A DNA stretch of 64,000 nt from the NCBI RefSeq assembly GCF_003987145.1, contig NZ_PIPL01000001.1, forward strand, positions 1 through 64,000, read 5' to 3'. The notes under the pieces were generated by a model. The model worked only from the letters and a program-made list of their open reading frames with translations, was not told the DNA's origin and did no database searches. Origin of the DNA: Aliidiomarina minuta. Lineage in GTDB: Bacteria > Pseudomonadota > Gammaproteobacteria > Enterobacterales > Alteromonadaceae. Position numbers and translations under genes: made by a program. This document shows, piece by piece, positions 43,630 through 52,840 of this stretch; position 1 is the first letter of the stretch; each line of letters begins with the position of its first letter.

Positions 43630-44514
43630 ATGAGCTGGATTGAGAAGATTCTTGCTAAACCGCAAGCGAACAAACGCCGAAATATTCCTGAAGGTGTCTG
43701 GAGTAAGTGCCAGGGCTGTGAATCTATTTTATATCGCGCGGATTTAGAACGTAATTTGTCAGTATGTCCAAAGTGCGGCCATCATATGCGGCTGTCAGCC
43801 CGTGAGCGTCTGGATGCTTTTCTGGACAAAGGCGAACAGGTAGAGATTGGTGCTGATCTTGAGCCGCAGGACGTGCTTAAGTTTCGTGATTCGAAGAAAT
43901 ACAAAGATCGCATTGCGGCAGCACAAAAAGCGACGGGTGAAAAAGATGCTCTGGTCGCTATGCGTGGCAAAGTAAAAGGTGTGCCTGTTGTTACTGTCGC
44001 TTTTGAATTCGCCTTTATGGGTGGTTCTATGGCGTCGGTAGTAGGGGCTCGCTTTGTGCAGGCGGCTGAAGTCTGTATTGAACATAAAATTCCACTAGTC
44101 TGTTTTTCAGCCTCTGGTGGTGCCCGCATGCAGGAAGCTTTGTTGTCGTTGATGCAGATGGCTAAGACTTCGGCAGCTTTGGCTCGTATGAGCGAAGAAG
44201 GTTTGCCCTATATTTCGGTCTTGACGGATCCTACGATGGGTGGCGTGTCAGCCAGTCTGGCTATGCTGGGCGATATTAATATCGGTGAGCCTCAGGCGTT
44301 GATTGGTTTTGCCGGGCCGCGGGTTATTGAGCAAACTGTACGTGAAACTCTACCAAAAGGTTTTCAGCGTAGTGAGTTCCTGCTTGAGCATGGTGCTATT
44401 GATATGATCGTGGATCGTCGCGAAATGCGTGACCGTATCGCCGGTTTACTGGCTAAGTTCCAGGCGCTCGATAGTCCGAATCTGGATACACAGGAAAGTG
44501 ACGCTGAGCTGTGA
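43630..44514 (+). CDS. accD: Acetyl-CoA carboxylase carboxyltransferase subunit beta
   Basis: A 294-residue subunit that joins AccA to transfer carboxyl from biotin to acetyl-CoA, giving malonyl-CoA. A Cys4 zinc ribbon (C27, C30, C46, C49) is followed by the crotonase-fold carboxyltransferase domain with FSASGGARMQEA and GGVSASLAMLGD. Its stop overlaps the folC GTG start by 4 nt, suggesting translational coupling, as in E. coli. Confidence 0.97.
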   Translation: MSWIEKILAKPQANKRRNIPEGVWSKCQGCESILYRADLERNLSVCPKCGHHMRLSARERLDAFLDKGEQVEIGADLEPQDVLKFRDSKKYKDRIAAAQKATGEKDALVAMRGKVKGVPVVTVAFEFAFMGGSMASVVGARFVQAAEVCIEHKIPLVCFSASGGARMQEALLSLMQMAKTSAALARMSEEGLPYISVLTDPTMGGVSASLAMLGDINIGEPQALIGFAGPRVIEQTVRETLPKGFQRSEFLLEHGAIDMIVDRREMRDRIAGLLAKFQALDSPNLDTQESDAEL

Positions 44515-45761
44515 GTACAACGTCAGATAGCTCCGGTCGCTCACTGCATGACTGGTTGCAGTATCTGGAAGCTCAGCATTATAAAAGCATAGATCTTGGA
44601 TTAGAGCGTATCAGCCAGGTGGCTGCTACGCTCGACGTTCTGCGACCAGCTCCGTTGGTGATAACGGTTGCTGGTACAAACGGTAAAGGCTCCACAGTGC
44701 GCATTCTGGAGCAAATTCTGCTAGCGGCGGGTTATCAAGCTGGCAGCTATACTTCCCCCCATTTTCTCCACTATAACGAACGTGTTCGCGTTGCCGGAGC
44801 AGAACTTAGCGATAAGCAGCATTGTGACGCTTTTGCCGTTGTCGAAGCGGCCCGTGGTGATGCGTCTCTGACGTATTTTGAATACGGCACTCTGGCTGCT
44901 TTGCAACTGCTAAAAGCAGCTAAACTAGATGTTGTCATTCTTGAAGTAGGACTGGGCGGACGTCTGGATGCGGTTAATATTGTCGATCCTGATATAGCCA
45001 TAGTCACTAGCGTAGGCATCGATCATGTAGCATTTCTGGGCGACGACAGAGAACAGATTGGTTTTGAAAAAGCAGGTATTTATCGCCCCGGCAAACCTGC
45101 TATTTGCGCTGATCCTGAGCCGCCTCAACGACTTTTGCAACACGCAACTGATATTAAAGCTTCGCTATACTGTCTGAATCGCGATTATCATTATGAACTG
45201 ACAGGTTCAGGCTGGGACTTTGCAAGTTCGCAACTTGCCCTGAAGCAATTACCAATACCCGTATTACCACTGCCAAGTGCAGCAGCCGCGCTGGCTTGCC
45301 TGGGATTTTTGGCGCAGCCGCCAGAACGGGGCGCTATTGAACTGGGTTTATCAACAGCTCAGCTGCCTGGTCGTATGCAGGTGTTATCAGGCCTCCCCAT
45401 GCGAATTCTGGATGTTGCGCATAATCCTCATGCGGCCGAATATTTAGCCAGGCAGTTACAGCAGCGCTGGCCAGGCCGTGCTATTCGCGCGGTTTGCGGC
45501 ATGCTTTGTGATAAAGATATGAAAAACACTCTGGCTCCGCTTACCCCATTGGTCAGTAACTGGTATCTGGCGACTTTACCTGGCCCCAGAGGAAACACTG
45601 CGGCGCAACTGGCAGACGAATTGGAAAGTAAGTGTAAAAAAAGCTTTGAGAGTGTTGCAGAGGCTTATCAAAATGCGTTATCAGATGCCGAAGAAGGCGA
45701 TATCGTGTTATGCTTTGGCTCCTTTTTAACGATCCAGGCAATCTACGAAGTGGAGGGCTAG
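44511..45761 (+). CDS. folC: Dihydrofolate/folylpolyglutamate synthase
   Basis: A 416-residue Mur-ligase-like enzyme that adds glutamate to dihydropteroate (dihydrofolate synthase) and to folate chains. The ATP loop is VAGTNGKGST, with SYTSPHFLHYNERVR, EVGLGGRLDAVN and the C-terminal DVAHNPHAA. The start is a GTG overlapping accD. dedD follows by 4 nt and begins with GTG as well. Confidence 0.95.
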   Translation: MSTTSDSSGRSLHDWLQYLEAQHYKSIDLGLERISQVAATLDVLRPAPLVITVAGTNGKGSTVRILEQILLAAGYQAGSYTSPHFLHYNERVRVAGAELSDKQHCDAFAVVEAARGDASLTYFEYGTLAALQLLKAAKLDVVILEVGLGGRLDAVNIVDPDIAIVTSVGIDHVAFLGDDREQIGFEKAGIYRPGKPAICADPEPPQRLLQHATDIKASLYCLNRDYHYELTGSGWDFASSQLALKQLPIPVLPLPSAAAALACLGFLAQPPERGAIELGLSTAQLPGRMQVLSGLPMRILDVAHNPHAAEYLARQLQQRWPGRAIRAVCGMLCDKDMKNTLAPLTPLVSNWYLATLPGPRGNTAAQLADELESKCKKSFESVAEAYQNALSDAEEGDIVLCFGSFLTIQAIYEVEG

Positions 45762-45765
45762 GCTG

Positions 45766-46332
45766 GTGGCAAGTCCATTACAGAATCGCATTGTAGGCAC
45801 TGTTATTATTGTAGCTCTGGCCGTTATATTTTTACCAGATCTACTGGATGGTAACAAGATTCAGCGCGATGATGAGCTGGAAACCATTCCTTTGCGTCCC
45901 GAGCTGAGCACAGAGCAACAACGCGCCCAATTTCCTGAAGACTTTGAACAACAGATAGCAGCTGCTGAACCAGCAGAAGAAGCGCTTACTGCTGTTGATG
46001 AAGAATCTGCTGAGCCGGAAGAATTCAGTTCTCCCCGGGAGCCGGTAGCTGGCAGGCTGCCGCAGGCAGACGAGAGTAACGGGGCTCCGGCCTGGGTTAT
46101 TCGTTTAGGCGCATTTCGCAATGCTGAAAACGTTAATCGTTTGGTAGAAGAGCTGCAGGAAGCCGGTTTTAGTGCTTACAGTCGTTCAACCCGAAATCAG
46201 AGTGGCGAACTCAATATATTATTAGTGGGTCCGGATTTGGATGCTGAAGCCTTGCGTGCACAATTAACGGAACTGCAGGAAATAACTGGACTCGAAGGTC
46301 AGGTTGTACGTTACCAGCCGACACCGGAATAA
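45766..46332 (+). CDS. dedD: SPOR-domain cell-division protein DedD
   Basis: A 188-residue bitopic protein: an N-terminal membrane helix (VGTVIIVALAVIFLPDLL), an acidic periplasmic linker of about 75 residues and a C-terminal SPOR domain (WVIRLGAFRNAENVNRLVEELQ in part) that binds denuded glycan at the septum. The gene position between folC and cvpA is the dedD position in E. coli. The start is GTG with GGAGGGCTAGGCTG upstream. Confidence 0.9.
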   Translation: MASPLQNRIVGTVIIVALAVIFLPDLLDGNKIQRDDELETIPLRPELSTEQQRAQFPEDFEQQIAAAEPAEEALTAVDEESAEPEEFSSPREPVAGRLPQADESNGAPAWVIRLGAFRNAENVNRLVEELQEAGFSAYSRSTRNQSGELNILLVGPDLDAEALRAQLTELQEITGLEGQVVRYQPTPE

Positions 46333-46337
46333 TTTTG

Positions 46338-46829
46338 ATGCTATGGATCGACTTTCTTATTATAGGAATTATCGTGCTTTCGGCACTGATAAGCCTTGCT
46401 CGTGGTTTTGTGAAAGAAGCTATGTCCTTAGCGGTATGGATAGGGGCTTTTTTCATTGCCAGCCATTTTTATCTGGATCTGGCCGCTTTTCTAACCCGAA
46501 TTGAAGATGATATGTTCCGCAATGCTACCGCCATTGCCATTTTGTTTGTGATAACCCTGATAGTAGGGGCTATTCTCAATTACATCTTAGGCCTGCTTGT
46601 ACTGAAAACCGGGTTGTCAGGCACGGACCGGGTCTTAGGACTGGTCTTTGGTGGTTTAAGAGGAGTATTGGTGGTCAGTGCATTACTCTTTTTTGCGGAT
46701 TCTTTTACCGCGTTACCAGAGGAAACCTGGTGGCGGAAGTCGCTACTTATCCCCCATTTTGGAATTTATATTGAATGGTTTTTCAGTTATCTGGAAAATT
46801 CATCCAGTTTTTTACAGCAAGACGATTAA
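46338..46829 (+). CDS. cvpA: CvpA family membrane protein
   Basis: A 163-residue membrane protein with four hydrophobic segments. MLWIDFLIIGIIVLSALISLARGFVKE-like start (given in part: LARGFVKEAMSL) and GLVFGGLRGVLVV match colicin V production protein CvpA. I start at the ATG at 46338. In E. coli it precedes purF, and here purF begins 14 nt downstream. Its molecular role is unclear; in other species it affects envelope stress tolerance. Confidence 0.92.
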   Translation: MLWIDFLIIGIIVLSALISLARGFVKEAMSLAVWIGAFFIASHFYLDLAAFLTRIEDDMFRNATAIAILFVITLIVGAILNYILGLLVLKTGLSGTDRVLGLVFGGLRGVLVVSALLFFADSFTALPEETWWRKSLLIPHFGIYIEWFFSYLENSSSFLQQDD

Positions 46830-46843
46830 CGAGGATTTAAGGC

Positions 46844-48355
46844 ATGTGTGGTGTTGTCGGCATAGTAGGTAAGCAACCGGTCAATCAGGCGCTGTATGAC
46901 GGCCTGACGATGTTACAACATCGAGGGCAGGATGCTGCAGGTATAATGACCATTGATCAGAACACGCTGCGTTTGCGCAAGGGCAATGGCCTGGTACGTG
47001 ATGCTTTCCATACTCGTCATATGAAACGGCTGACCGGCAATTTAGGCATCGGCCATGTACGTTATCCTACAGCCGGCTCTTCCAGTGCCGCTGAGGCTCA
47101 ACCTTTATATGTTAACTCGCCTTTTGGCATCGCCATGGCACACAATGGCAACCTGACTAATTCAAAAGAATTGCAACAGCAATTATTTGACCAGGCGCGC
47201 CGTCATATTAACACCACGTCAGACTCAGAAATTCTGCTCAATATTTTCGCCCATGAGCTGACAACAAAAGATACTATGCGTTTATCAGAAGACGATATCT
47301 TTGCGACGGTCACTAAAGTGCATCGGCAGATTCGAGGTGCCTATGCCGTGGTGGCGATGATTATTGGCCATGGTATGGTGGCATTTCGTGACCCCTGGGG
47401 CATTCGGCCACTAGCCTTAGGTAAGCGCGAGACTGAGCAGGGCACTGAATATATGGTGGCTTCTGAAAGTGTGGCTATTGACGGTACCGGCTTCACCTTC
47501 ATGCGTGACGTAGAACCGGGTGAGGCTATTTATATCACCGAACAGGGACAACTGTTTTCACGCCAGTGTGCTGATAAACCTATGCATTGCCCCTGTATTT
47601 TTGAGTATGTTTATTTTGCCAGGCCGGACTCCTTTATTGATGGCGTTTCTGTTTATGCCAGTCGTATTAATATGGGGCGTAAGCTGGGCGAAAAAATTAA
47701 ACGGGAATATCAGGATCTGGATATTGACGTTATCATTCCAATTCCAGAAACTGCTTGTGATATCGCGCTGGAAATGTCGCGTGTTCTGGCCCTTCCTTAT
47801 CGCCAGGGGTTTGTCAAAAACCGTTATATCGGCCGTACTTTTATCATGCCGGGTCAGACTCAGCGACGTAAGTCGGTGCGTCGCAAACTGAATGCGATCA
47901 GTGCTGAGTTTAAAGGTAAAAATGTATTGCTGGTTGATGACTCTATTGTCAGGGGTACCACCTCAGAGCAGATTATTGAAATGGCCCGTGAAGCGGGGGC
48001 GAAAAATGTATATTTTGCGTCAGCCGCGCCGGAAATCCGCTTTCCGAATGTTTATGGTATCGATATGCCCAGTGCCAATGAACTTATTGGTTATGGCCGT
48101 GAAGTTCAGGAAGTATGTAGCATTATTAAAGCCGACGGTCTTATCTACCAGGATTTAGAAGATCTGGTGGCCGCGGTTCAGGTAGAAAATCCACGGTTGA
48201 AAAGCTTTGAAACCTCGGTTTTTAATGGTCAGTACATTACTGGTGACGTAAGCCAGAGTTACCTGGACAGAATTGATGCTGAACGTAATGACAATGTTCG
48301 TTCCGCAGAATCTCAGGAAGAAACTAATCTTGAGATGCATAACGAAGATGATTGA
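46844..48355 (+). CDS. purF: Amidophosphoribosyltransferase
   Basis: A 503-residue enzyme that commits PRPP to purine synthesis. The glutaminase nucleophile Cys2 starts the mature chain (MCGVVGIVG), with the Ntn-type segment HRGQDAAGI and an Asn in MAHNGNLTN. The C-terminal phosphoribosyltransferase domain has the PRPP loop LLVDDSIVRGTTS. A long strong terminator shared with astB follows. Confidence 0.97.
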   Translation: MCGVVGIVGKQPVNQALYDGLTMLQHRGQDAAGIMTIDQNTLRLRKGNGLVRDAFHTRHMKRLTGNLGIGHVRYPTAGSSSAAEAQPLYVNSPFGIAMAHNGNLTNSKELQQQLFDQARRHINTTSDSEILLNIFAHELTTKDTMRLSEDDIFATVTKVHRQIRGAYAVVAMIIGHGMVAFRDPWGIRPLALGKRETEQGTEYMVASESVAIDGTGFTFMRDVEPGEAIYITEQGQLFSRQCADKPMHCPCIFEYVYFARPDSFIDGVSVYASRINMGRKLGEKIKREYQDLDIDVIIPIPETACDIALEMSRVLALPYRQGFVKNRYIGRTFIMPGQTQRRKSVRRKLNAISAEFKGKNVLLVDDSIVRGTTSEQIIEMAREAGAKNVYFASAAPEIRFPNVYGIDMPSANELIGYGREVQEVCSIIKADGLIYQDLEDLVAAVQVENPRLKSFETSVFNGQYITGDVSQSYLDRIDAERNDNVRSAESQEETNLEMHNEDD

Positions 48356-48371
48356 TTAACAGACGCAGAGT

Positions 48372-48410
48372 AAAAAGCCCGTCACTTCAAATGAAGTGAC
48401 GGGCTTTTTT
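48372..48410. terminator. Bidirectional terminator between purF and astB
   Basis: An 18-bp perfect stem, AAAAAGCCCGTCACTTCA with its complement, around a 2-nt loop. A and T runs flank it, so it can end both convergent genes. Confidence 0.92.
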
Positions 48411-48425
48411 ATTCTTCAGGGAAGC

Positions 48426-49763
48426 TTAATTTTGCTGGAAAGGATAAACGGAGCCGAGGTGCATTAATTGAGTTAATTCATCAAGAGCAGCGCGCGACTC
48501 ATTTAAAAGCTGAGGATCTCTCAAATCGTCTACAGCGAGTTCATCGCGATAATGTTTGTCTACCCATAGGTTAAGACGTTCAAACAATGTCTCGTCCATT
48601 AGGCAGTGTGGATTGACCGCTGCCAGTTCCTGTTCGTCGAGAGCAACGCGTAATCTCAGACAAGCCGGACCTCCACCGTTACGCATACTCTGTTTCACAT
48701 CGAAATAGCGCACATCTTTAATGGGTGTATTGCTTTGCGTCAGTTCTTTCAGGTAGGCCGCAACTCCAGGATGTTCTTCGCACTCGCTGGGCGCAATAAT
48801 AATCATGTCGCCACTGGGTAAGGTTATCAGCTGTGTATTAAACAGGTAGGTGTTGACGGCATCCTGCACACTGACAGCGCTATCAGGAACCTCAATGAAG
48901 TGCATGTCATGGCCCAGCTTTTGTTCAATTTCGCGACATTTAGTGGCGGTATCAGTAAACGCCTGCTGGTGATAAAAGAGTACATTCTGATTACCTACCG
49001 CAATCACGTCGTTATGAAATACACCCTGGTCAATCACTTCAGGATTCTGCTGAATAAATACGGTGTTCTCGTCGCTCAATCCGTGCAAACGGGCAACTGC
49101 CTGAGAAGCCTCAAAGGTTTGCCGGGCGGGGAAACGAACGGGTGCGGGTTTGCTACTGTCAAAGGCATAACGGCCGTAAACAAAAACTTCAACGCCAGCT
49201 TTGCCGTAATTTCCGCAAAGGCGGGTATGATTAGCCGCTCCTTCATCACCGAAATGCTCGTTATCTGGCAGGTGCTGATGATGTTTAAAATAACGCGAAT
49301 TATTGAACATTGCGCGTAAAATATTGCCAGTAACCCCAGGTTCAAGAGAACGATGGAATTTATTGGTCAGGTTCGCTGGCGTGAAATGAACCCGGCCATC
49401 GGCTGTGTCAGAACCCGGAGACACGGTCGCGGCGTTAGCTGTCCACATACTTGAAGCGGAGCAGCAGGCACGAAAAATAGCAGGTGCCTGCTCTGCAGCT
49501 TTACTTAATACTTCATGGTCAGAACCGCCGAAACCAATGCGGCGCAGCGCAGCAACGTCAGGACGCTCCTGAGGCGCCAGAACGCCTTGTTGCATGCCCA
49601 TATCGTGCAAAGCTTTCATCTTCCGCAGGCCTTGTTTTGCTGCCGATTTCGGGCTGGAGCTGGCCTTGGCATTACTAAGGGAAGCAACATTACCAAAGGA
49701 TAACCCTGCATAATTGTGAGTCGGGCCCACCAGGCCGTCAAAATTGACTTCGAAATCTTGCAT
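48426..49763 (-). CDS. astB: N-succinylarginine dihydrolase
   Basis: About 445 residues. The enzyme removes two ammonia and CO2 from succinylarginine in arginine catabolism. MQDFEVNFDGLVGPTHNYAGLSFGN-type start (given in part: FDGLVGPTHNYAG) and GGGPACLRLRVAL with the nucleophile Cys match AstB. The start at 49763 has GGGAG upstream; TTG at 49784 is unlikely. No astA, astC, astD or astE is in the window, so the gene is split from its pathway partners. Confidence 0.93.
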   Translation of the reverse strand: MQDFEVNFDGLVGPTHNYAGLSFGNVASLSNAKASSSPKSAAKQGLRKMKALHDMGMQQGVLAPQERPDVAALRRIGFGGSDHEVLSKAAEQAPAIFRACCSASSMWTANAATVSPGSDTADGRVHFTPANLTNKFHRSLEPGVTGNILRAMFNNSRYFKHHQHLPDNEHFGDEGAANHTRLCGNYGKAGVEVFVYGRYAFDSSKPAPVRFPARQTFEASQAVARLHGLSDENTVFIQQNPEVIDQGVFHNDVIAVGNQNVLFYHQQAFTDTATKCREIEQKLGHDMHFIEVPDSAVSVQDAVNTYLFNTQLITLPSGDMIIIAPSECEEHPGVAAYLKELTQSNTPIKDVRYFDVKQSMRNGGGPACLRLRVALDEQELAAVNPHCLMDETLFERLNLWVDKHYRDELAVDDLRDPQLLNESRAALDELTQLMHLGSVYPFQQN

Positions 49764-49923
49764 TGAGTGGTCACTCCCTGGCAATCAAAAAAATTAACTG
49801 GGGCTATTATACGTGTCTGGAGTGGCTTTGAAAGCCTTTATTTAAAAGGGCTGCAGGGTGTGTCGTTAAGTTTGTATAAGTATGCAGATCCAACGAATTT
49901 TCATTTAATTTGTTCGACTTGGG

Positions 49924-49952
49924 TTGTCACTGCGGTGAATTACCGATATATC
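49924..49952 (+). promoter_or_regulatory. Promoter P1 upstream of topA
   Basis: TTGTCA, 17-nt spacer, TATATC. It is the more distal of two good matches in the 290-bp gap before topA. An inverted repeat GGTGAATT / AATTCACC (49934-49941, 49963-49970) overlaps its downstream part. Confidence 0.5.
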
Positions 49953-49981
49953 TTAAAAAAGGAATTCACCTGAACATTCGC

Positions 49982-50010
49982 TTGATAAACTGGATAGTAA
50001 GGCTTATATA
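49982..50010 (+). promoter_or_regulatory. Promoter P2 upstream of topA
   Basis: TTGATA, 17-nt spacer, TATATA, giving a start near 50017. This is the best sigma-70 match before topA. Supercoiling-sensitive paired promoters are known for topA in E. coli; whether these are homologous is unknown. Confidence 0.6.
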
Positions 50011-50056
50011 GAGGCCTGTTGCTTAGTTTATTCCGACCAAAGAGTTAAAAATCGTC

Positions 50057-52768
50057 ATGGCAAAATCGCTCGTTATTGTCGAGTCACCCGCAAAAGCAAA
50101 GACTATAAATAAGTATCTTGGTAATGACTACGTGGTTAAATCCAGCGTCGGTCATGTGCGCGATCTGCCAACCAGAAGTCTGGAGAAAGCTCCGACTAAA
50201 GCACCTTCTGAAGTGCGTAAAATGTCACCGGAAGAAAAAGAAGCTTATCGCCGGGATCGTGATTACCTGAATCTGGTCGGGCGCATGGGTATAGATCCTG
50301 AACACGGCTGGAAGCCTCGTTATGAAGTACTTCCGGGCAAAGAGAAGGTCGTTAAAGAATTAAAAAGCCTGGCAAAAAATGCCGACAAAGTCTATCTCGC
50401 GACGGATTTGGATCGCGAGGGGGAAGCGATAGCCTGGCATTTGAAAGAGATTATTGGTGGTGAAGACGATCGTTATCAGCGTGTGGTTTTTAACGAGATT
50501 ACGAAAAAAGCAATTCAGGAAGCTTTTGCGCAACCTGCGGAACTTAACGTAGCAAGGGTGGAAGCGCAGCAAACCCGACGATTTTTAGATCGTGTGGTCG
50601 GTTTTATGGTGTCGCCGCTGTTGTGGAAAAAAATAGCGCGGGGTCTTTCTGCAGGCCGGGTACAGTCGGTTGCGGTGCGATTGGTCGTAGAGCGTGAACG
50701 CGAAATAAAAGCTTTTGTGCCCGAAGAGTTCTGGGATATTCATGCTGATCTTACTGCGCAGGAAAAATCCGATTTGCGCATGGAAGTTGCCCGTCATCAG
50801 GGTAAAGCCTTTAAACCGCTGAACGAAAATATGGCGGCTACGGCAGTGAAGGACCTGGAGAATGCGCAGTATGAAGTCAGTGCCAGAGACGATAAGCCGA
50901 CCAAAAGTCGACCGTCAGCCCCTTTTATTACCTCGACTCTGCAGCAGGCGGCGAGCACTCGCTTAGGTTACGGTGTGAAGAAAACCATGACCATGGCGCA
51001 GCGCCTTTATGAAGCGGGTTATATTACTTATATGCGTACTGACTCAACACACCTGAGCCAGGATGCATTAAATGGCGTTCGTAAGTTTATAGACGACGAA
51101 TACGGACCTAAATATCTGCCTGAGAAACCGAATTTCTATGGCAAGAAAGCCAATGCGCAGGAAGCCCACGAAGCCATCCGGCCTTCCAATGTAATGATTA
51201 AATCCGGCATGTTGCAAGGCATGGAACGTGATGCTGAACGTTTGTACGAACTTATCTGGCGTCAGTTTGTAGCTTGCCAGATGACGGCTGCTGAATATGA
51301 CTCTTCAACTATTACCGTCAGCGCCGGTGATTACGAATTAAAAGCCCGCGGCCGGGTCATGCGGTTTGCCGGTTGGACAAAAGCACAACCACCGGCCAAA
51401 CGTAAGGGCGATGATGACGGGTCGTTGCCGGATGTGAAGGTAGGTCAGATACTTGCCCTGGAAGCCTTAGATCCGCAGCAGCATTTCACTAAGCCTTCGG
51501 CGCGTTATGGTGAAGCGTCCCTGGTGAAAGAGCTGGAAAAACGTGGCATAGGTCGACCTTCAACTTACGCCTCTATTATTTCGACGATTCAGGATCGGGG
51601 TTATGTGCGGGTTGAACAACGTCGCTTTTATGCCGAAAAAATGGGTGAAATAGTAACTGATCGTTTGACTGAAAATTTTGCTGAACTGATGAGTTATAAC
51701 TTTACCGCTGAGATGGAGCAGCGCCTGGACGATATTGCCTATGGCAAAGCGGACTGGAAAGAGGCTTTGGATGAGTTTTATGAAGACTTTAAGGGGCATT
51801 TAGAGCGTGCCGAACTGCCACCGGAAGAAGGCGGCATGCGGGACAACCAGATGGTGCTTACTGATATAGACTGCCCCACCTGTGACCGTAAAATGGGTGT
51901 CAGAACGGCTTCCACCGGCGTATTTTTGGGCTGTTCCGGTTATAACCTGCCACCCAAAGAACGCTGCACTAAGACAATGAACCTGGTGTCTGGAGATGAA
52001 GCGGTAAAAGTAGATGAAGATAACGAAGAAGCCGAAGCTCTGGCTCTGCGTGCGAAAAAGCGTTGCCCTAAATGCGGTACCGCGATGGATAGCTATCTGA
52101 TTGACGAAACGCGTAAATTGCACGTCTGTGGTAATAACCCGGTGTGTGACGGTCAACTGATTGAGAAAGGTACCTTTAAAATTAAGGGGTATGACGGTCC
52201 TCTGATTGAATGTGATCGTTGTGGCAGTGACATGCAGCTGAAAAGCGGTCGTTTTGGAAAGTACTTTGGCTGTACTAACGAAGAATGCAAAAATACCCGT
52301 AAGTTACTGCGTAACGGTGAAGCCGCACCACCCCGAGAGGACCCGGTGCATTTGCCTGAGCTGACTTGCGAGCAGTCGGATGCTTACTTTGTGTTGCGTG
52401 ACGGCGCATCGGGAATCTTTATGTCGGCCAGTACATTTCCGAAATCACGTGAGACTCGCGCGGTCACGGTGAAAGAGCTGGCGCGTTTTAAAGAACGCCT
52501 TCCTGAGAAGTTTCATTATCTGGCGGAAGCGCCACAGGAAGACCCGGACGGTCATGATGCAATAGTGCGTTTTAGTCGCAAGGAGAAAAAGCAGTACGTC
52601 GTGACTGAAATCGATAAAAAGCCGACAGGCTGGCAGGCCCATTATGAAGGTGGGCAGTGGAAAGAGGTCAAGGCCAAGAAAGCGGCTAAGAAACCAGCTG
52701 CTAAGAAGGCAGTTGCTAAGACGGTGAAAAAGAAAAAGCCGACAAAGCGTACAACTAAAGCCTCTTAA
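50057..52768 (+). CDS. topA: DNA topoisomerase I
   Basis: A 903-residue type IA topoisomerase that relaxes negative supercoils. The Toprim Glu/Asp motifs (VIVESPAKAKTI, ATDLDREGEAIAWH) and the active-site Tyr325 in GYITYMRTDST are present, equivalent to E. coli Tyr319. Three C-terminal zinc ribbons follow: CPTCDRK, CPKCGTAMD and CDRCGSDMQ, the last with GRFGKYFGC. The final 35 residues are a Lys/Ala-rich tail (KKAAKKPAAKKAVAK) resembling histone H1 tails. It has its own two promoters. Confidence 0.97.
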   Translation: MAKSLVIVESPAKAKTINKYLGNDYVVKSSVGHVRDLPTRSLEKAPTKAPSEVRKMSPEEKEAYRRDRDYLNLVGRMGIDPEHGWKPRYEVLPGKEKVVKELKSLAKNADKVYLATDLDREGEAIAWHLKEIIGGEDDRYQRVVFNEITKKAIQEAFAQPAELNVARVEAQQTRRFLDRVVGFMVSPLLWKKIARGLSAGRVQSVAVRLVVEREREIKAFVPEEFWDIHADLTAQEKSDLRMEVARHQGKAFKPLNENMAATAVKDLENAQYEVSARDDKPTKSRPSAPFITSTLQQAASTRLGYGVKKTMTMAQRLYEAGYITYMRTDSTHLSQDALNGVRKFIDDEYGPKYLPEKPNFYGKKANAQEAHEAIRPSNVMIKSGMLQGMERDAERLYELIWRQFVACQMTAAEYDSSTITVSAGDYELKARGRVMRFAGWTKAQPPAKRKGDDDGSLPDVKVGQILALEALDPQQHFTKPSARYGEASLVKELEKRGIGRPSTYASIISTIQDRGYVRVEQRRFYAEKMGEIVTDRLTENFAELMSYNFTAEMEQRLDDIAYGKADWKEALDEFYEDFKGHLERAELPPEEGGMRDNQMVLTDIDCPTCDRKMGVRTASTGVFLGCSGYNLPPKERCTKTMNLVSGDEAVKVDEDNEEAEALALRAKKRCPKCGTAMDSYLIDETRKLHVCGNNPVCDGQLIEKGTFKIKGYDGPLIECDRCGSDMQLKSGRFGKYFGCTNEECKNTRKLLRNGEAAPPREDPVHLPELTCEQSDAYFVLRDGASGIFMSASTFPKSRETRAVTVKELARFKERLPEKFHYLAEAPQEDPDGHDAIVRFSRKEKKQYVVTEIDKKPTGWQAHYEGGQWKEVKAKKAAKKPAAKKAVAKTVKKKKPTKRTTKAS

Positions 52769-52775
52769 TATACTT

Positions 52776-52791
52776 GCGCAGCTTGCTGCGC
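52776..52791 (+). terminator. Weak hairpin after topA
   Basis: GCGCAG / CTGCGC stem with a 4-nt loop 7 nt after the topA stop. A T run (52800-52804) starts about 9 nt further on, so termination would be weak and the following cluster might still be read. Confidence 0.4.
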
Positions 52792-52840
52792 TTGGCTAAA
52801 TTTTTGCTCCAACTGTTTATTTTCAGCAAGGAGCAAGCTG

